A DNA stretch of 64,000 nucleotides. Source: Vigna angularis (lineage: Eukaryota > Streptophyta > Magnoliopsida > Fabales > Fabaceae). The stretch's first letter is position 1. Every line of letters starts with the position of its first letter. Location of the stretch: assembly GCF_016808095.1 (NCBI RefSeq), contig NC_068975.1, positions 27,021,501 through 27,085,500 of the forward strand. The letters run 5' to 3'. A model generated the notes under the pieces. It searched no databases. It was not told the origin of the DNA and worked only from the letters and a program-made list of their open reading frames with translations. A program made the position numbers and the translations under genes. Below, piece after piece: positions 1-12,100 of the stretch.

Positions 1-479
1 TTAATTTTAACCATTTTTAAAATTTAACCACTTTTTCTAAATTAAATAAATAGAAATCATCTACAAAATAATATATAAGCTAATTATTTATATTTAATGT
101 TATAATTTTATTTTTTTGTTATTATAAAAAATAATACACATGTAGAGATCTCTTTTTTCGTGTTCATATTATTTTTCAATTCTACTCTTTTTAAGTAATA
201 TTTTTATTTTTTAAATTTAACCGATTGTTTCAATTTGAAATCTTGAATATAACTATTTTATCGCTGTATTTAAATTTAAAAAATTAAAAATAAATTCGTA
301 AACCTAGTTTAACATAAATGTAAATATTTTGATGGGGACACGGAACCGTTACAATCCCTATTTATACTCTGAAATGGAAAAAGTTTCGCAAATAAACAAT
401 CCGTCCAAATAGACCCTTCACCATCCTTTGCCTCTCTCTTTGTATCGGCTTCATGCCCTTTCATTTTCATTTCCATATC
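1..479. other. AT-rich flank, no gene seen
   Basis: Low-complexity AT-rich DNA. The only reading frame of any length (309-494, minus) lacks similarity to anything I recognise and sits over the probable promoter of the next gene, so I treat it as chance. Confidence 0.5.
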
Positions 480-569
480 GCAGCATTGTACCATCGCAAC
501 GGCACTGTCACAGTCGTTTCTGAAAGACTAATTCTCAGGTTCTTATTCTCTTCAATGCTCGTTTATCAG
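480..569 (+). other. Putative untranslated first exon of the SUVR gene
   Basis: This is a stretch of less AT-rich DNA that ends in a textbook 5' splice site (TCAG followed by GTAAGTCA at 570). A matching 3' splice site (CTGTACAG) ends at 7702, 91 bases before the SUVR start codon. A non-coding first exon joined over a 7.1-kb leader intron would explain both. The 5' end is a guess. An alternative is that the first exon belongs to an unrelated transcript. Full-length cDNA would settle it. Confidence 0.35.
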
Positions 570-1835
570 GTAAGTCACTGCTTAAACCATTCTTTGTTTT
601 CAGAGTAATGTATTTGCCTTTATTTTCATGTGTGGTGGTGTTATGGTTTGAAAGGAGAAAGAGCTTAAAACTGTAACGGAAAGAAATTGCATTCTTGATC
701 AATCATCTTTTTAGTATGCCATCGTTATTGTTTCTCTTTTTATTATATAATTAGGTTTCAATTTCAAGATACTTAGATTATCGGTAGAAATGGTAAAAAT
801 AAACAGCTATTATTGATTCTATATGTTGAGTTTAGTTTTACTGTGTTACTGGTATAATTTATTATATTGCTGATCAGATTTTGAACCATTCTTGGATTGT
901 GAAAACATTTTATTCACATTCTTTCTTTATTGCAAAAGAATCGCATTGAGATCCTTTTCTTATTTGAGTTTTATTTGAAAACTTTATTAGTCTTAAGAAA
1001 ATCTTTTGGTTATAATTTTAATTGCCACATAAACATAATTCACTTAGTTCAACTCATAATATTTTTCAAGAAAGAATCAATTATAGAAAAATCATATCTC
1101 CATAGAAATATATATTGTTTAATATTACATATACGTTTAATTCCTTTGTAAAAAGGAGGGAGGAGAAAAATGTATAGAAAATATATTTGTATAAAGGAAA
1201 ACAGAAAATGGTTGGTTTTCAGGTGTATTTATATTTGTTTTTTAATTTTATCCCTTAATAAGTAACCATTTTCTTATACTAAATAGGTATTTTATCAATT
1301 TTATCCTAATTTTTTTAAAATATCAGGTCTTCGAGTTAACATGTATTGCTTAATATTCTATGTTCCTTTTATTTGTAAAAATGGGGGAGGTGAAAGAAGA
1401 GTCTAGATAAAAGAATTTATACCTCTGTAAAAAAGGACAAGAAAATAGTTAATTTTTATCGGCGATTACATTTCTTTTCAAATTTTATCCTTTAATAAGT
1501 AACTATTTTCTTAAATTATAAATATTTTATTAATTTTACTTTTAAATGATTTTTTTTAAATATCATGTCTTCATGTTGACATATTGTTTAATATTATATT
1601 TTCTATTATTTATTAAAAGAATAAAAGGAGGAAAGGGAAAGAAGGGTATTGAAAAAGGAAACTAATTCATACAGAAAAGGACAAAACTAATAATAGACTT
1701 TTATTTGTATCTACATTTTTTTAAAACTAAAATAAGTATTTTTATCAATTTTACTCTTTATGTAATCTTTTTTAAATATGTTTTTTTCCCTATTTGATTA
1801 CTTTTAATTTATTTTAAACTAAAATAATTTTTTAT

Positions 1836-2770
1836 GGATTAAATATATGTTTTGATACTTTAACTTTTAATGAAGTTTATAATTAGTTTTTTTTAATAAA
1901 CCAATTTAGTTATTTAATTTTAAAAATATCTGTATTTAGTCTTTTTAATTAAATTTTGTTAAATCTATTTGATGTTTCAATAACATTTCACGAAAATTTT
2001 TAAGTTGTTACAGGTTCAACACATTTTTCCTTTAATATTAATTGAGAAAAATCTTTAAAATCTCAAATAAACTAACAAAATTTGGTTAAAAATGTTAAAT
2101 TAATGCAGTTATAAAGATGAGGGACTAAATTAGTCCTAAGTTTTGAAGATTATGGGTTAAATATATGTTTTGAGCCCTTAACTTTTGATGAAGATTGGAA
2201 TTAGTTATTTTTCAAAATTTTAAACCAACTTAAGTCCTTCAATTTTAGAAATGTGTGAATTTAGTTTTTTTAATTAAATTTTGTTAAGTTTAATTAACAT
2301 TTCAAAAGCATTTTGTGAAAACATTTCATGAAAACATGTGAATTGTTTACACAAATTAACTTATTTTTTCTTCAATGTTAATTGAGAGACACATTTAAAA
2401 CCAATAAAAGACTAAATTAGTTTAAAGTTTTGAAGATTATTAATTAAATATATGTTTTGACCCTTAACTTTTAATGAAGATTGAAATTAGTTATTTTCTA
2501 AAACTTTAGATCAATTTAGTCTTTTTAATTTTTGTTAAGTTTATTTGACGTTTAAAAGTAGTTCATGACAAAATTTGAGTTGTTTGTATAGTTTAACCCA
2601 TCTTTTCTTCTATGTTAGTTTAGAAACACATTTAAAACTTCAAATAAATTTAGCATAATGTAGTTAAAAAATTAAATTAATGTAATAAGGAATAAATTAG
2701 TCCAAAATTTTGAATATATATTAATTTCAATATTAAAGTTAAGAGATAAAAACATATTTAATCTAAAAAT
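1836..2770. repeat. Three degenerate tandem copies of a ~300-bp repeat
   Basis: Units start near 1836, 2154 and 2441. Each opens with a form of GGTTAAATATATGTTTTGA, continues through a TTAACTTTTAATGAAG stretch and an AATTAAATTTTGTTAA stretch, and ends in AT-rich spacer. Related sequence recurs near 20170 and 59452, so this is a dispersed family that was locally multiplied. No coding is seen. Confidence 0.7.
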
Positions 2771-5059
2771 TATTTATAAAATAAATAAAAATAATTTATA
2801 ACAAAATTTATAAAAAGTATTTTTGTTTATTTTTCTCATTATAGTTTTATTATTATTTTTAGATGAACACACATGCTAGTATTTGTATTTTCACTAGTTT
2901 TAGTTTTTTTAAAGTAAAATTAATATCTATAATAAAAAGTTGTCTGCCAAGTAATAAAAATTATTCATAATAAAATTATTAAAATTATTTATATTAATAT
3001 TTATGTTTATAATTTATTTTCTTATAATGATAAATATACATGTAGTATATATATTCACTAGTTTTTAAAACAAATAAATATTTAGAATTTGTCAACAATA
3101 AAATTATAAAAATTATTTATAACTACCTTAAACATTATTATTATAATTTTTTTTAATAATAATTTTATCATGTTTTTATTATGATAAAAAATAATAAACA
3201 CATACCTACATGCATAATTTCATATTAAAAAATAATGAATAATGTGATTTTGAATTTTTTTTATAAAAAAGTCTTACATTTAATTTTATTCTTCATTCGT
3301 TTATCTTTAATCAACTTTTTTTTTTAATTTCCACCCTCCTAATTATTTTTTCTAAATCAACCACAACCTAAAATTTTATATGCAGCATAAACTTTAACAA
3401 TGGAGCATATTTTCCTTTTATTAGCTACCATTATACAATAATTAATAATAATAATAATAATTAATAAATGGATCAGGTTGTAATCAAGAAAATATAATTG
3501 TTTTGTTTGCAAGAAAGTAAATAAGGAAAAATAAATACTAAATTTAACATTATTATTTCTCACCTATTTATATTCATTTCTTTATTTTTCATTATATTTT
3601 TTATTAAACTTTTCAACCAATTTTTTCATTAACTACTATCATCTACATAGTTGGCCTTGTTTCATTAAAATCCTTGTTTTTAGATTAAGAATCCATTCTA
3701 CATCAACCATGTATTTAGACAACATATACTCTGTAATATCTTTGCATTAACCTTGTTCTGTAGAGTATACACAAATCATGTTTATTTATAGGTTTAGATG
3801 GAGAGAAAAAAAGAAAAGGTGGAATCTAATATTATTTTTCCTAAATTTTTATTTAAACTGATATGTGTTAACTATACTTCTATTTCAAATTTTTATCTCG
3901 TTAGGCTTCTATATATTTGAAATGGATTAATATAATAATTTTCTTCCATCGACGTTAATATATTATAAACTATGTTTTCAATTATAATGAAAAATTAATT
4001 AATATATTTGAAGTATTAATATTATTATTGTTGTTATTAAAATTAACACTAAGTTAACATAAGAAATAATAATAAAAGACAATAGACGAGAATAAATGTT
4101 TCGGAATATAAAACATTAGATTTTATTTTGTTTTTTCACAGTCATCCCTAATATATGGTTTAGTTAAGATACTTATTTCAATTTTGGATATTATAATGTC
4201 CTATAAACTTAACCTTTCATGGCAATATCTGAAATATTTTCATTAATGTCTCCCTTTCAATATAATTTTTTTTAAACTATCTTTGTTAGTAACTAATTCA
4301 CGAAAGTTATAATGAAACTATTTAAAAATGAAAGAGGTGTTCTAAGTTCTTCTCCGTCCGGCTATGAAATGGAAGTGATCTCCCAAATTCAATTTTTACC
4401 TTAAAGGACAACTTTGTCCTTTTGTGTGATTTATTTTACATTTTAAATAAAATTTTAATATTAGATTAAATATGTATGTGATTTTTAAATATGAATGTGA
4501 AATTATTATTTTTTTAAATTTTATTATATTTTGATTTTAAATTTTAAAAAGTAAATTAATATATAATGTCTTAGAAAATGATAGTGGTTTAAAAATAACT
4601 AGACTCGGTTAGTTTAATATTAAAATGTTTTAGTTTAAATAATTTTGTTAAGAATGAGTTTTATTATTTTAAAATACATAACCTCTCTAAAATTACTTTC
4701 TAGAGTTCTCTTACTTTTTCCTGTGAGTTTTCATCTCTTCTTTATTTATTTAAGATTAAAGACTGTTTGTGGAATCAGAGCGACTATATCTTCAAGTCTA
4801 ACGGATATCTTTTCTAAAAAAGTAATTTAGTTTTTACTCTTTTTCTTTGGTCGGTCTTGTTTCTTTTGCACTTGATCCTTAGTGCTTTTTCACGTGTTTG
4901 AGTCTTTTATACGACACTCTGCTGATCGTGATGATTACTTTCTAGTGGAGGAGTCTAAGTTTAAGTTGAATTAATGGATTTGTTTCTTTTGATTATTAAT
5001 TTGAGTTATCATTTTTCTGTGTTTCATCTTTCAATCACGTTAAAAGTAATGATTTTGAC

Positions 5060-5405
5060 ATGTTTCTAGGTTTGATTGAGAATGTATTTTGATTGAATTT
5101 AGGAACTTTCACATGATTAAATAGAGTTTTGCTACTAATTAAGAATGTGCTTTGATTGGTGGTAAGAATTTCAACTATAATTGATTGAAAGTTTACTTTG
5201 ATTAATTAACTTTTAATTTGGTTTAGGAGATTTAAGAACAAACATGATTAAACATAATAAGATTCGATTGAGAATGTACTTTGGTTGAATATATTGTAGA
5301 TAATCTAGAAAGGTATTGCTTTTGATTGAGAATTTACTTTAATTAATTCTAAGATCGTCCTCAAGTTAATTAGAAATGTACTTTAATTAATTTGAGACCT
5401 GAACA
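5060..5405. repeat. Short interspersed GATTGAGAATGTACTTTGATT repeats
   Basis: At least five variants of a GATTGAGAATGTACTTT core lie in 340 bases, spaced irregularly at about 50-110 bases. This pattern is common in LTR regions of legume retrotransposons, and the surrounding 4.6-7.0 kb looks like old LTR sequence, but no element boundary can be drawn. Confidence 0.5.
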
Positions 5406-6386
5406 ATAATCAATTGAACAATAATATGTGGATAACCGATGATGGATCTATCTTGAAAAAATAATGTTATTAGCCTATTTTATTATTATTGTTTCTAAGT
5501 TTCTCATTTGTTCTTCAATTAAACTCACAACATTCTTCAACATTAAATTCATTAAGATAGATATTCATTCTTATTTTTAAGCATTGCATAGTATTTACTA
5601 ACCTTTCAGAGTCTTCATAAGAATCAAATATTGAAAAGCAATCTCGTATTCGTTGGGAAATGACTCAGGGTTACTTTAACCCCAAATTCAACTACAACGT
5701 ATCAAATTGGAAAGATTTTAATGGTGTATCTTGATCATGTTTTTGTTGTTTGTAGGTGCTATTAGTATGATTTGATATGTGGTAGCTGAATGAGAGTTTT
5801 ATAGAATCCTTAGTCTTCAAACAGGTAAGGAAAGCTAATATTTGTTTTAATTTGTGTCAAGAAGTATGAAATGATGTTTGGTTGAATATGTTATCATTTT
5901 AGATAATTATTTAGTAAAAAATGTGTTTGATGAATGAAATTGGATTATTGATGAATGTTGTTTTGAATGATTATGAATTGGTATTTGCTTGAATTTTAAA
6001 TGTTGAGGTTTTGGAGTCCTAAGAGGTACAAATCTATTTTAGAATTGAAAGTAGTGAAATAAGAGTAAAAGTGATGTTTGGTGTTTTCCTTGAAGCCATT
6101 TAATATTTTAAAATTTTGGTTTAAAGCATTTGAACTCTGATATATGAGTTCTGAGTTGTATGTTGATTGGTTGAACCTTAATTCTTGACCAAATCACCAA
6201 ATTGGTATTTATTTTAGATTTTAGATTTGTTTTTGGATCAATTCTAGTGTCTAGGATCCCATTTTGATCATTTGGATGAGTATTGGGGGTAACCAAGATA
6301 GAAAAATCATGTTGCTGTAAAAAAAAACTAACATGAATAATCAATTATTTTAGTCATATTTGCTTCTTTGATGAACAACTCTATGA

Positions 6387-6469
6387 AATAATCTATTATT
6401 AGATCTAATAATAGATTATTATAGTAGGTATTATGAGATAATTGATTATCAAACTTGATAATCAATTAT
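6387..6469. repeat. Two adjacent perfect palindromes
   Basis: 6387-6420 is a perfect 34-bp palindrome with no spacer; its half is AATAATCTATTATTAGA and its centre is AGATCT. 6438-6469 is a perfect inverted repeat with 15-bp arms (ATAATTGATTATCAA) and a 2-base spacer. Both lie in LTR-like DNA of the leader intron. Confidence 0.85.
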
Positions 6470-7139
6470 TTTAGTAGGTATTGTTGTTTTTACTTAAAAC
6501 TCTTGGAATTAATCGATTATCTCATAAAAAAATGAATATTTATGATTTATGGTGGATGAATATGATGGTATGCATGATGCTTCATGAAATGAAATATTGA
6601 ATATTAATATGTATGGTTTCATAACTCTCGTGGAGAGATTCCATGTTGGTGACATATAGTCTATGTGTTATTGTAGGAGCTCAGTCTTGGAATTATCTTA
6701 ATACTCTAATGATCATTTATTCTCAAGTGGATACGGGTGTCATGTGGTGAGAATAATAGGAGGTTCTAGTTTGGGATCGATACCATTAACAAAGAGCGTT
6801 TTAACGAACTAAACTTGTATTATAGGTTGGAGGGTGAAACAATTGTGTCATCACTACAAGTGTACAACCTGTCATAGCTTGACAATAACACATGTATCTG
6901 GATTTTGAGTCTAGATGTCTTACTTGTTTAAGTGTTTTGTTTAGTTTAAGCCGAAAATATAATGTTATTTTGTGAATGTTATGTTAATTTATTTTATATT
7001 AGCTTATCCTTTTCTTTTTCATTTTTCTATGTTTGTTTTAGATTTTAATTTTCTAAGTTCTAAATTTTTAATTTTAGAAATCTCTAGTTTTTCTTGAGTT
7101 ATCATATTTGTAACAATTATTTTAATAATTTTATACTAG

Positions 7140-7170
<31 letters not shown>

Positions 7171-7793
7171 TTTAAAAACTTAGTTATGTTTATATTTTAT
7201 ATATTATTTCTTTTTCATTAATTTAATTTAAAAAGTTTTATAAATAATTTAAATATTAGTATGATAGAATTATTTATTTTTGAAATTTAAAAAGCAAATT
7301 ATATCAAATTTTAAAAAATAAATAAATTTTAATTTTATATTAAAATTTAAGAAATAAAATCATATTTAATTTAAAATTTAAGAATTTAAAAACATATTTA
7401 ACTCGTATTATTTAGATGAATACAAATATAATTTAACACTGAAGCAAACTTGTTCGATTTCTGTTTGTCTTTATTCTGTAATAAACGTGAAAAATTTGTA
7501 TCTACGTTTACATTTGGCGTGAAAAATTTGTATCAATTCCCATTTTTCTACTTAAGAAACTAAACTTGACAGCGAAAAATGGTTAGATTTACATATAAGG
7601 TTGGAGATAGTTTTCTCCAGAAATCTTTTCGTTGTTTACTGTAGAGATCTATTGCAATATAATTGACCTCTGACATTGTTTTTTATTCTCTGAACCTGTA
7701 CAGGAAGAAGATTAATATTTGGTCATATAAAATTCAAGTTGATAGGTAGCTTCGGTAGTGTTTTGATTCGGGTGGCTTATTTGTTGGAGCCTT

Positions 7794-9060
7794 ATGGCTC
7801 CTAATGCAGGAGCTGAGAGGGCCTTTAGCTTTATGATGGCCTTGGGAATTTCTAAGGAGGAGGTGAAGCCAGTGTTGATAAAGCTGTTAAGAGTTTATGA
7901 AGGAAATTGGGAACTAATTGAAGATGACAATTATCGGACACTTGTAGATGCGTACTTTGATTTTGAGAAAGAGAAGGTTTCCTCTAACTTCATTTCTTTT
8001 TTTCATTTTAAATACACATTTTAGTTTTTTTTTAATTGTGGAAATTTATGTTAAGCATTAGTATTGAATATTTATGTCAGCGTAATATTAGTTGTTATCT
8101 AACACGTACATTGGTGTGATTTAACTGTAACTTTACTTTTGGCGATTACAAAAAGTAGATTTGAAATATGTGAATTATTATATCATCAATCAATAGGAAA
8201 GTAAGATATTTCGTTGTTAAATATCTTACTGAAAATCCACTTAAGAGCCTAAAATAACAAAATTCAAAAAATACAGGCATTGCTTTTTTTTTTCTTGTAT
8301 AATTTAAAAGTTAATGCCTTTGTCGTCTTCTTCGAAAAGGTTGTTGAAGGTGAGAGAAAACCTAATGCCAGTGGTCATGGCCAAAAATCAACAGGGAAAC
8401 CGTTCTTGGTAGATGGTGATGACCGTGCTTTATCAAAGATCTTTGAACAGAAAAACGTTAAGCCATCTCGAACATTCACGGAAGACGATAGGCCCCAAAC
8501 CAGTTCACAAGCATTACATTCAACCATGAGTGAGGCCAAAAAGATCTCTAATTTACCTCGTGGATCAGCTAAGGACAGACCTGAGAAAGCATCATCTGCA
8601 CGGCACCGTGGCCAGATCGAGATGAACCCTGTGAAGACAAGGGCTAAAAAACCCAAATTACTTACTTCGACGAATCATAATGGTAATCCTGCCTACTTTA
8701 TCTTGCAATAATTTCTTCTTTTTAGATTATAATATACTAGCATCGATTTATTTTTGGGATTACATGTAGGTTTTTTCTATAGATTTTACAGCTTAGCGAA
8801 GTGTGGGTACCCATGGTTGATGTTTGGATGGGTTTATCAGAAAAAAATATGAAAAGTATTATCTGTTTTATACGAGAAGCTTAGTTTATAAATAAATTAA
8901 CTAAAAATTAAAAATAATAAAAGAATACTTTTACAAATGAATTTGTTCTTATCTTTTTTGTGAAAAATGGAATTTGAAATTGGAAATGAATGTTTCTTGT
9001 AGTCGATTTATTTTTTTAAAAGTTTCTTTTTAAGAATTTGATTGACTCCGTTGTTTTATA

Positions 9061-9119
<59 letters not shown>

Positions 9120-12100
9120 CTAATATTTTCTCTAACAATACAGTTTTAGTCATTTGTAAGATTATAGTTCACAATATTCATGATTTATTGGAATCAATTT
9201 TCTGATGTGAATTTTTGTTAATTTAAGATAATAGAATTTTTTCTTTAACTTAAAATTAACTTAGGTGTTTTTGTTTTTGGAGAATTTGGATACAAGGACT
9301 TTACGAGTTAGTGTGATGGTCAATATATTCAATTATACAGAAGTGTGAAAATGGGTTCAAAGTGTATGTTAACTCGGATCACTAATCGGTTGGGATAGAA
9401 AAAAATTAATTTTTTCAAATATTGGTTAAATTTAACCAGACTCACTTGATAACAAATAAATACGAGGGAGTTTGACACGAAACTTATCAACATCAGTTAT
9501 TTACTTTTTAATCATTTTTTATCAATATTTTATAATTAATTGTTTCTAATTATTGAGGTGAAGAATTTGATATTTTTAAATACATTATTGTTTACCAATG
9601 TTTGAATAATTGGATGCTTAATTTATTTGTTTATCCTACAATATCTACATTTTTTTACTACTATATTTATACTAATATTTGGTAAAATAAGTGACCTCTT
9701 TGATTGTACATTTATAAATAGATGAGTGGAGTCAATCACTTTGATTGTGTTGTAGTACATATATAAAATAAATTGGTAAAGCAAAATTTTCTTAAGTTAG
9801 TTCCACCAACTTGTGGTGAGTCAAATATTTGGCTCACTAAAAAAAGTTAGCTGGGTTAAATTGACTCTTTTCTTGCTTTACCCATAATGAGTCAACATGT
9901 GCGTGTCGAGTTAGATAAAAATTGCAATCAATTGGGTAATCATATATCTTTTTGTTGTCCCAGTTTTAGTGTATTTCTTTCTCTGAGGGAAGAGTTGAGT
10001 TAGGAGGCAATATGATACGATAGTGTATCTTCATTTTGCATTTACAATATTACATTTTCATTATAATCATTATCATTTGTTACCATCCTTATTATTATCC
10101 TTTTGTTGACAACCATTAGGGTTACGGTTGTAGTCACCTTCATTATCATTGTAGCAACTACCACTATACCATAACAAAATTGTAATAGTTGTTATACCAT
10201 AACAACTATTGTTTCTGCCATTACATTCCATGCTTGTTTTTTATTGTTGATGCCAAAACATTTGACACTACTTTTATCATTGGCATTACTATTTTTGGTG
10301 ATTATTATTATTTTTATTATCATCATCATTATGATTATACCTTTCCTATACTTGAAATGATTAATATGAAAGATAGAAAATTCTTTTTCAATTGTTTAAT
10401 TTGAAATTGTACATCAACCTCAATATATAGAAAACTCTAACCCTAAATTAATAAATACAAAAGAGACTTCTAGAATCTTCTAACAAATTCTTGTAATGCA
10501 TTTATTATTCTACTCGTTAAGAAGTAGATATTAAGCTTTAACTCAATCTCATAAAATTGGTTTGTAAGGTGAGGGTTGTATCCACTTATATTTTCTACAC
10601 TGACCTTATCTCTATTTGATGTAAGACTTCCAACACACCCCTTCACGTCGAGGTATATACATCTCAAGTATGAGACTAAATATTAATGGGTGGTCTAATA
10701 GCGGTGCAATAGCAGCTGGAACAATATGCCCAACAGATAATATATCTCGTTAGGATAAGCTCTTAATCATCATTTTGATATCATGTTAAAAGGTGGACTT
10801 TAAGCCTAACTCAACACCACAAAACCTTTTAGAAGTAAGAGATGAAGAGGATCATGAGAACCTAAAATAGAATGAGGTATTTTATTATCTATAATCGAGG
10901 AGGGCATGTGATTGATGAGATAACTTACAGTAAGAGTAACATTACTCCAAAACTATTAAGGAACCTTGCCATGTTAAAAGGGTATAAGTTGTTTCAATAG
11001 GATGTTATTTTTGCACCCCACCACTCCATTCTGTTGAGGTGTATAAGTACAAGATGTTTGATGGAGAATACCATAAGAAACTATAAATTGTTTAAAAGAA
11101 TGGAAATGATATTCACGACCATTACAAAGTTCGAATAGAAACACCAAATTGGGTTTTAATTTCATTAAAAAAAGATTGAAATATATAAAATAATTCATAG
11201 TGATTTTTCATTAAAAACAACCAAGTACACCTGGAATAATCATCAATAAAAGTAACAAAATATTGAAAACCTAAATTAGACTTAACACGACTAGGTCCCA
11301 ATATGACAGAGTGAACTAAGACAAATGAGGATGAAACATATTGTGGGACACTATGTGGAAAGGAATTACAACTATACTTGCCTAATTAACATGACTCACA
11401 CTCCAAGTTGGATAACTTAGTTAAGTTAGGAACAATATGTTGCAATTTAGTAAGATTGGAATGACCTAACTGAGCATGAAAATGATGAAGATGATAAAGG
11501 TTAGAGACTCACATTCGGTGCTAATCACCTTTTTGAAACTCTGATCTTGTAAACAAACAGAGTTTTTGGTAAAAGAAATAACACAATCAAGAGTATGAGT
11601 TAGACGACTAATGGATAATAAGTTAAAAGGAGATCCAGGGTCAAAAAGAACATTATCAAATAGATAAAATAGGAAATTTTTTTAACATTCCCAATACACA
11701 AGCTAAAACCCTAGATCCATAACCATTGTAAGAGAAGGTAAATTATCCAAAGTGGATAAAGAGAAAAAAAAAAAGATATGTTACCAAAATGTGATATGTG
11801 GCTCCTAAGTCCAGAACCCAAGGACCAAGAGAAGAATATTGAGTCAGACCACAAAAGATTTACTTGTGCAAGCTACAGAGGCATTAGAACTAAAAGGTTG
11901 TTGATCCTCGTACCATTTGAGAAAATGGACGTTAAGCCTAATTAAACCCTACAAAACCAGCTTGTAAGGTGAGGTTTGCATCTACTTGTATACTCTAAAT
12001 TGACCTTATCTCTAGTCGATGTCAGACTTCCAACACTACTAATAACAATTCCCCTTAAGCTAGTGATTGTGTTAGGATGTGGAGAGTCTATGAGAGGAGG

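Larger units (their letters stand above)
570..7702 (+). other. Probable leader intron, mostly decayed repeats
   Basis: There is no supportable coding exon in these 7.1 kb. They hold AT-rich DNA, a degenerate triplicated repeat (1836-2770), LTR-like sequence with short AT motifs (about 4600-7000), two strong palindromes (6387-6469) and a short TA tract (7147-7173). A possible small exon at 5756-5824 is flanked by AG and GTAAGG but carries no recognisable coding. The intron call depends on the first-exon call above. Confidence 0.35.

Noticed and set aside
309..494. Minus-strand frame near the SUVR first exon
   Set aside because: Overlaps the probable promoter and exon on the other strand and shows no similarity.
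5756..5824. Possible small exon with AG and GTAAGG borders
   Set aside because: No coding signal and no second line of evidence; it could be a non-coding leader exon but cannot be supported.
10189..10404. Frame over ATTATCATCATCATT low-complexity DNA and a 12-bp inverted repeat (AATAGTTGTTAT)
   Set aside because: Low-complexity translation; the inverted repeat is short and not clearly above chance for this region.
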